A DNA stretch of 8,002 nt from an uncultured Eubacteriales bacterium (GTDB taxonomy: Bacteria; Bacillota; Clostridia; UMGS1810): assembly GCA_902493665.1 (NCBI GenBank), contig CABUQL010000046.1:1-8002 (forward strand), written 5' to 3'. The notes beneath the pieces are model-generated. The model was not told where the DNA came from. It did not search any database and saw only the letters and a program-made list of their open reading frames with translations. Positions within the stretch are counted from its first letter, which is position 1. Every line of letters starts with the position of its first letter. Below, piece after piece: positions 5,155-8,002 of this stretch. A program made the translations under genes and the position numbers.

Positions 5155-5168
5155 GAATGGAGATTTTT

Positions 5169-5603
5169 ATGGACAGTGTTTCTTTATTGTGGCTTTTGGC
5201 CATGATTATTCTTTTTGTTATAGAAGGAATTACACTTAATCTTACAACAATATGGTTTGCAATAGGCAGTGCGGCAGGGTTCATTTTAAGTATGACAGGT
5301 TTTTCGCAAACTACGCAAATCTGCACATTTCTGGCGATTTCGTTTGTACTGTTTATTTTTACAAAACCGTTTGTCGAAAAGAAGTTAAAAGTTCAAAAGC
5401 AGCCGACAAACTGCGATATGCTCATAGGCTGCGAAGCGGTTGTTACAAAAGATATTTCTCCCGAAGAATTTGCGGGTGAGATAAAGGTGAAGGGCAGAAT
5501 ATGGTCAGCCGTTTCTGCTGATTCATCACCGATTTGCGCCGGAGATAAGGTGCGCATTATATCAATTGACGGAGTTAAACTTGTTGTAGAAAAGGAGAGG
5601 TAA
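5169..5603 (+). CDS. Short NfeD-like membrane protein with C-terminal OB-fold domain
   Basis: 144 residues from ATG 5169, chosen because GGAG at 5159-5162 lies six bases before it. Three hydrophobic stretches (about 5-22, 26-43 and 48-66) form a membrane anchor. They are followed by a basic loop (KPFVEKKLKVQKQ) and a domain at about 84-142 with MLIGCEAVVTKDISPEEFAGEIKVKGRIWSAVS...ICAGDKVRIISIDGVKLVVEK. The G.A.V....G.I.V.G..W.A......G..V.V....G..L.V pattern is typical of the NfeD C-terminal OB-fold. The protein lacks the N-terminal ClpP-like serine protease of long NfeD proteins, so it is the short form (YqeZ/YuaF-like group). Short NfeD proteins partner SPFH/stomatin proteins in membrane microdomains, and exactly such a gene follows two bases later. 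They share one transcript, and the SPFH ribosome binding site lies inside the last codons of this gene. Confidence 0.88.
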   Translation: MDSVSLLWLLAMIILFVIEGITLNLTTIWFAIGSAAGFILSMTGFSQTTQICTFLAISFVLFIFTKPFVEKKLKVQKQPTNCDMLIGCEAVVTKDISPEEFAGEIKVKGRIWSAVSADSSPICAGDKVRIISIDGVKLVVEKER

Positions 5604-5605
5604 AT

Positions 5606-6496
5606 ATGGCATTTATTGTGTTGGCACTTATCATTCTTGTGATTTTGGCGGCAAATATCAAAATTATTCCGCAGGCAAGCGCCGCTATTGTTGAAAGACT
5701 CGGAGCATTCCGCGGAACGTGGCAGGTGGGACTGCACTTTAAAATCCCATTTATCGAAAGAGTTGTAAAAATTGTTTCCTTAAAAGAACAGGTTGTAGAT
5801 TTTGCACCGCAGCCGGTTATCACAAAAGATAACGTTACGATGCAGATTGACACGGTTGTGTTTTTCCAGATAACAGACCCGAAACTTTACGTTTACGGTG
5901 TTGAAAGACCTATTGCCGCAATTGAAAATCTTACGGCGACAACACTTAGAAATATCGTCGGCGAAATGGAGCTTGACGAAACACTTACTTCGAGAGATAC
6001 GGTTAACACAAAAATGCGTTCAATACTCGATGAAGCAACCGACCCGTGGGGAATCAAGGTAAACAGGGTAGAGCTTAAAAACATTATTCCGCCGTCGGCA
6101 ATTCAGGATGCAATGGAAAAACAAATGAAAGCGGAGCGTGAAAGACGTGAAGCGATACTCCGTGCTGAGGGCGAAAAGAAAAGCGCAATTCTTATTGCAG
6201 AGGGCGAAAAGGAATCTGCAATTTTAAGAGCCGAGGCAAAAAGAGAATCCGCAATAAGAGAAGCCGAAGGTCAGGCGGAGGCAATACTCAAAGTTCAGAC
6301 GGCAACGGCAGAAGGTCTTAAAAGACTTAACGATGCAAAGGCTACAAAAGAAGTTATTGCACTAAAGAGCCTTGAATCGCTTGAAAAAATGGCAGACGGA
6401 AAAGCAACAAAGCTTTTTATTCCCAGCGAAATTCAGTCGCTTGCAACACTTGCAGGCTCGCTTAAAGAAATCATAAGCGACGAAAATAAAGAATAA
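5606..6496 (+). CDS. SPFH/band 7 (stomatin-like, QmcA/HflC-type) membrane protein
   Basis: 296 residues. One N-terminal membrane helix (about 2-17) precedes an SPFH domain: IIPQASAAIVERLGAFRGTWQVGLHFKIPFIERV (20-53), SLKEQVVDFAPQPVITKDNVTMQIDTVVFFQITDP (58-92), and LRNIVGEMELDETLTSRDTVNTKMRSILDEATDPWGIKVNRVELKNIIPP (114-163). A long charged helix at about 168-250 contains four consecutive 11-residue units of the form (R/I/E)AEGEKxSAIL between about 186 and 228, giving a regular coiled coil for oligomer formation. The C-terminus has the family's typical LFIPSEIQSLATLAG. Such proteins form large membrane-bound rings or scaffolds that organise membrane domains and modulate proteases such as FtsH. 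ATG 5606 is preceded by GGAGAGG (5594-5600). It is the second gene of the operon with the NfeD-like partner and is closed by the terminator at 6531-6566. Confidence 0.94.
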   Translation: MAFIVLALIILVILAANIKIIPQASAAIVERLGAFRGTWQVGLHFKIPFIERVVKIVSLKEQVVDFAPQPVITKDNVTMQIDTVVFFQITDPKLYVYGVERPIAAIENLTATTLRNIVGEMELDETLTSRDTVNTKMRSILDEATDPWGIKVNRVELKNIIPPSAIQDAMEKQMKAERERREAILRAEGEKKSAILIAEGEKESAILRAEAKRESAIREAEGQAEAILKVQTATAEGLKRLNDAKATKEVIALKSLESLEKMADGKATKLFIPSEIQSLATLAGSLKEIISDENKE

Positions 6497-6530
6497 AATT
6501 ATCGGAAAATAAAAAACAAATATATGCTGA

Positions 6531-6566
6531 AAACACATTGCTTTTATAAAGGCAGTGTGTTTTTTT
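6531..6566 (+). terminator. Strong Rho-independent terminator after the SPFH gene
   Basis: A stem of up to 15 bp (AAACACATTGCTTTT at 6531-6545 with AAAGGCAGTGTGTTT at 6548-6562, two G-T wobbles, inner pairs opening to form the loop) is followed by an uninterrupted T run to 6566. It lies 34 nt after the SPFH stop and separates the operon from the downstream transporter gene. Confidence 0.92.
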
Positions 6567-6637
6567 GTAAAAATATCGCTAATTTTGAAAAAAGTTGATA
6601 AATTTTCATATTTTCTATTTTCATTTTGCAAAAATTG

Positions 6638-6646
6638 TGATAGAAT
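6638..6646 (+). promoter_or_regulatory. Extended -10 promoter for the Na/Pi cotransporter gene
   Basis: TGATAGAAT at 6638-6646 combines an extended -10 TGn with TAGAAT (five of six consensus bases). A weak -35, TTTTCA (6618-6623), lies 17 bases upstream. Transcription should begin near 6653, about 38 nt before the ATG. The strong terminator just upstream means the gene needs its own promoter. Confidence 0.5.
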
Positions 6647-6690
6647 AAATCAGACACTAAAATTTGATTAAAAAATAAGGAGCCGTTTTA

Positions 6691-8002
6691 ATGAACATTA
6701 TTTCTGTATTAACATTGTTTGGCGGACTTGGAGTTTTTCTTTTCGGTATGAATGTGATGGGCGAAAGCCTTGAAAAAAGTGCCGGAAGCAAGCTTAAAAC
6801 AATCCTTGAGGGATTAACCTCAAATCCGCTTAAAGGCATTTTGCTCGGTACTGCAGTTACCGCAATTATTCAAAGTTCGTCGGCAACAACGGTTATGGTT
6901 GTCGGATTTGTAAACTCGGGTATAATGAAATTTTCGCAGTCAATCGGCATAATAATGGGCGCAAATATCGGAACGACCGTAACGTCGTGGCTTTTGAGTC
7001 TTACCGGTGTTGAAAGCTCGAATTTTTTTGTGCAGATTTTTAAGCCTCAGACATTATCTCTTATTTCCGCAATAGCCGGAATAATACTTTATATGTTTGT
7101 TAAAACCTCAAAAAGCAAAGACATCGGAAGCGTGCTTTTGGGATTTGCAACACTTCTTGTCGGTATGGAAATGATGAGCGGCGCCGTAAAACCGCTTGCA
7201 GAGGTTGAAGAATTTAAAAATATTCTCACTTTGTTTTCAAACCCGGTTTTGGGCATATTAACGGGCGCAATACTTACCGCAATAATTCAAAGCTCGTCTG
7301 CCTCTGTCGGAATACTTCAGGCTCTTTCAACAACGGGACAGATTACATATTTAAGTGCGGTTCCGATTATTTTGGGACAAAACATAGGAACGTGTGCAAC
7401 GGCGCTTTTGTCATCAATCGGAACTAACAAAAACGCAAAAAGAACCGCCGTTGTTCATTTGTGCTTTAATATAATCGGCACAATCGTGTTTATCATACTT
7501 TTCTACGTATATAAATGGATAATAAACGCAGCGTTTATTTATCAGCCGATAAACGCCGCAGGAATTGCAGTAGTTCACAGTATATTTAACATTTTCTCGA
7601 CGGTAATAATGATTCCGTTCGTAAAACAGCTCGAAAAGCTTGCGTATGTTATCATTAAAGACGAAAACCGCAAAGAAAGTGTTGAACTTCTGGACGAAAG
7701 ACTTATGCAAACGCCGGCGGTTGCTATTGCACAGTGCAAAAAACTTACGGTTCAAATGGCGTCGCTTTCAAAAGAAAGCTTTATAATGTCGCTTAATCTT
7801 TTGAATAATTACGATAAAAACATTGCTTCGCTTATAGAAGAAAACGAAAATCAAATAGACGTTTTTGAGGACAGACTCGGAACTTTTCTTGTTAAAATAT
7901 GCAGAAAAAATCTGTCGCTTAAAGACAGCCACGAAACATCAAACCTTTTGCATACAATCGGCGATTTTGAAAGAATCGGCGACCATGCACTTAATATGAT
8001 GA
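6691..8002 (+). CDS. Na/Pi cotransporter family protein with PhoU-like C-terminal region (3' end outside window)
   Basis: An open frame of 437 codons runs off the right edge. ATG 6691 has AAGGAG at 6677-6682, eight bases before it. The N-terminal ~320 residues hold two inverted Na/Pi-cotransporter repeats. Each carries the QSSSA signature (TAIIQSSSATTVMVVGF at 57-73, TAIIQSSSASVGILQ at 196-210) followed by a G-x-NIGT loop (GANIGT at 90-95, GQNIGT at 229-234). These paired motifs form the sodium and phosphate binding centre in the SLC34/NptA family. From about 335 a soluble helical part begins, ending in SNLLHTIGDFERIGDHALNMM, with the E/D-x-x-x-D metal-binding pattern of PhoU helices. This architecture (YjbB type) is common in Firmicutes and is thought to move phosphate with sodium. 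Family members usually have about 530-590 residues, so some 100-150 are missing. Phosphate control cannot be judged from the upstream sequence. Confidence 0.93.
   Translation, partial: MNIISVLTLFGGLGVFLFGMNVMGESLEKSAGSKLKTILEGLTSNPLKGILLGTAVTAIIQSSSATTVMVVGFVNSGIMKFSQSIGIIMGANIGTTVTSWLLSLTGVESSNFFVQIFKPQTLSLISAIAGIILYMFVKTSKSKDIGSVLLGFATLLVGMEMMSGAVKPLAEVEEFKNILTLFSNPVLGILTGAILTAIIQSSSASVGILQALSTTGQITYLSAVPIILGQNIGTCATALLSSIGTNKNAKRTAVVHLCFNIIGTIVFIILFYVYKWIINAAFIYQPINAAGIAVVHSIFNIFSTVIMIPFVKQLEKLAYVIIKDENRKESVELLDERLMQTPAVAIAQCKKLTVQMASLSKESFIMSLNLLNNYDKNIASLIEENENQIDVFEDRLGTFLVKICRKNLSLKDSHETSNLLHTIGDFERIGDHALNMM

Noticed and set aside
5015..5326. 103-residue frame on the - strand across the inverted-repeat element and the NfeD start
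   Set aside because: It runs antisense to a real gene, has no plausible ribosome binding site, and its composition reflects the repeat element and not a protein.
7414..7755. 113-residue - strand frame within the Na/Pi cotransporter gene
   Set aside because: It is a shadow of the + strand gene, whose membrane repeats and motifs are unambiguous.
1..8002. CRISPR arrays, tRNA or rRNA genes, transposases, phage genes
   Set aside because: No regularly spaced repeats, cloverleaf-like sequences, rRNA-like stretches or transposase/integrase motifs were seen on either strand.

Overview
The window looks like a chromosomal segment of an AT-rich, low-GC Gram-positive bacterium, most likely a spore-forming or spore-ancestor Clostridia. 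The reasons are a spoVG gene with a strong AGGAGGT ribosome binding site, the rsmD-coaD pair, a secreted protein with copper-amine-oxidase-like N-terminal repeats (a fold common in Clostridia), frequent TTG/GTG starts, and housekeeping proteins of Firmicutes type. The genus cannot be fixed from the sequence. No prophage, insertion sequence with transposase, CRISPR array, rRNA or tRNA was found.

Layout. Positions 3-269 hold the C-terminal end of an MFS transporter cut by the window edge. spoVG (327-620, +) follows. A hairpin at 701-730 ends spoVG and also sits directly behind the convergent gene at 737-1903 (-), a secreted or surface-attached protein with two copper-amine-oxidase-like repeats, a low-complexity linker and a C39-like papain-fold domain. 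Positions 1904-2127 form a divergent control region: a perfect TTGACA-N17-TATAAT promoter drives rsmD to the right, and its -35 box is embedded in a perfect 18-bp inverted repeat.

rsmD (16S rRNA methyltransferase), coaD (phosphopantetheine adenylyltransferase) and a short coiled-coil protein form a tight operon with overlapping ends (2128-3609), closed by a hairpin at 3620-3642. proA (3724-4968), the NADPH-dependent glutamyl-phosphate reductase of proline synthesis, stands alone without proB beside it. Directly after its stop lies a 127-nt GC-richer element bounded by a perfect 10-bp inverted repeat (4969-5095). It has several internal hairpins, two of them mutually exclusive, and a possible 28-codon ORF. 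It could be a structured RNA, a mobile repeat, or both, and is the least explained part of the window.

A two-gene membrane operon follows: a short NfeD-like protein (5169-5603) and an SPFH/band-7 stomatin-like protein (5606-6496), which in other bacteria work together in membrane microdomains. It ends in a very strong terminator (6531-6566). An extended -10 promoter then precedes a Na+/phosphate cotransporter-family gene with a PhoU-like tail (6691-8002), which runs off the right edge.

Most of the window is ordinary core genome. The observations most worth a second look are the element at 4969-5095, the operator-like palindrome inside the rsmD promoter, and the domain make-up of the secreted C39-like protein.
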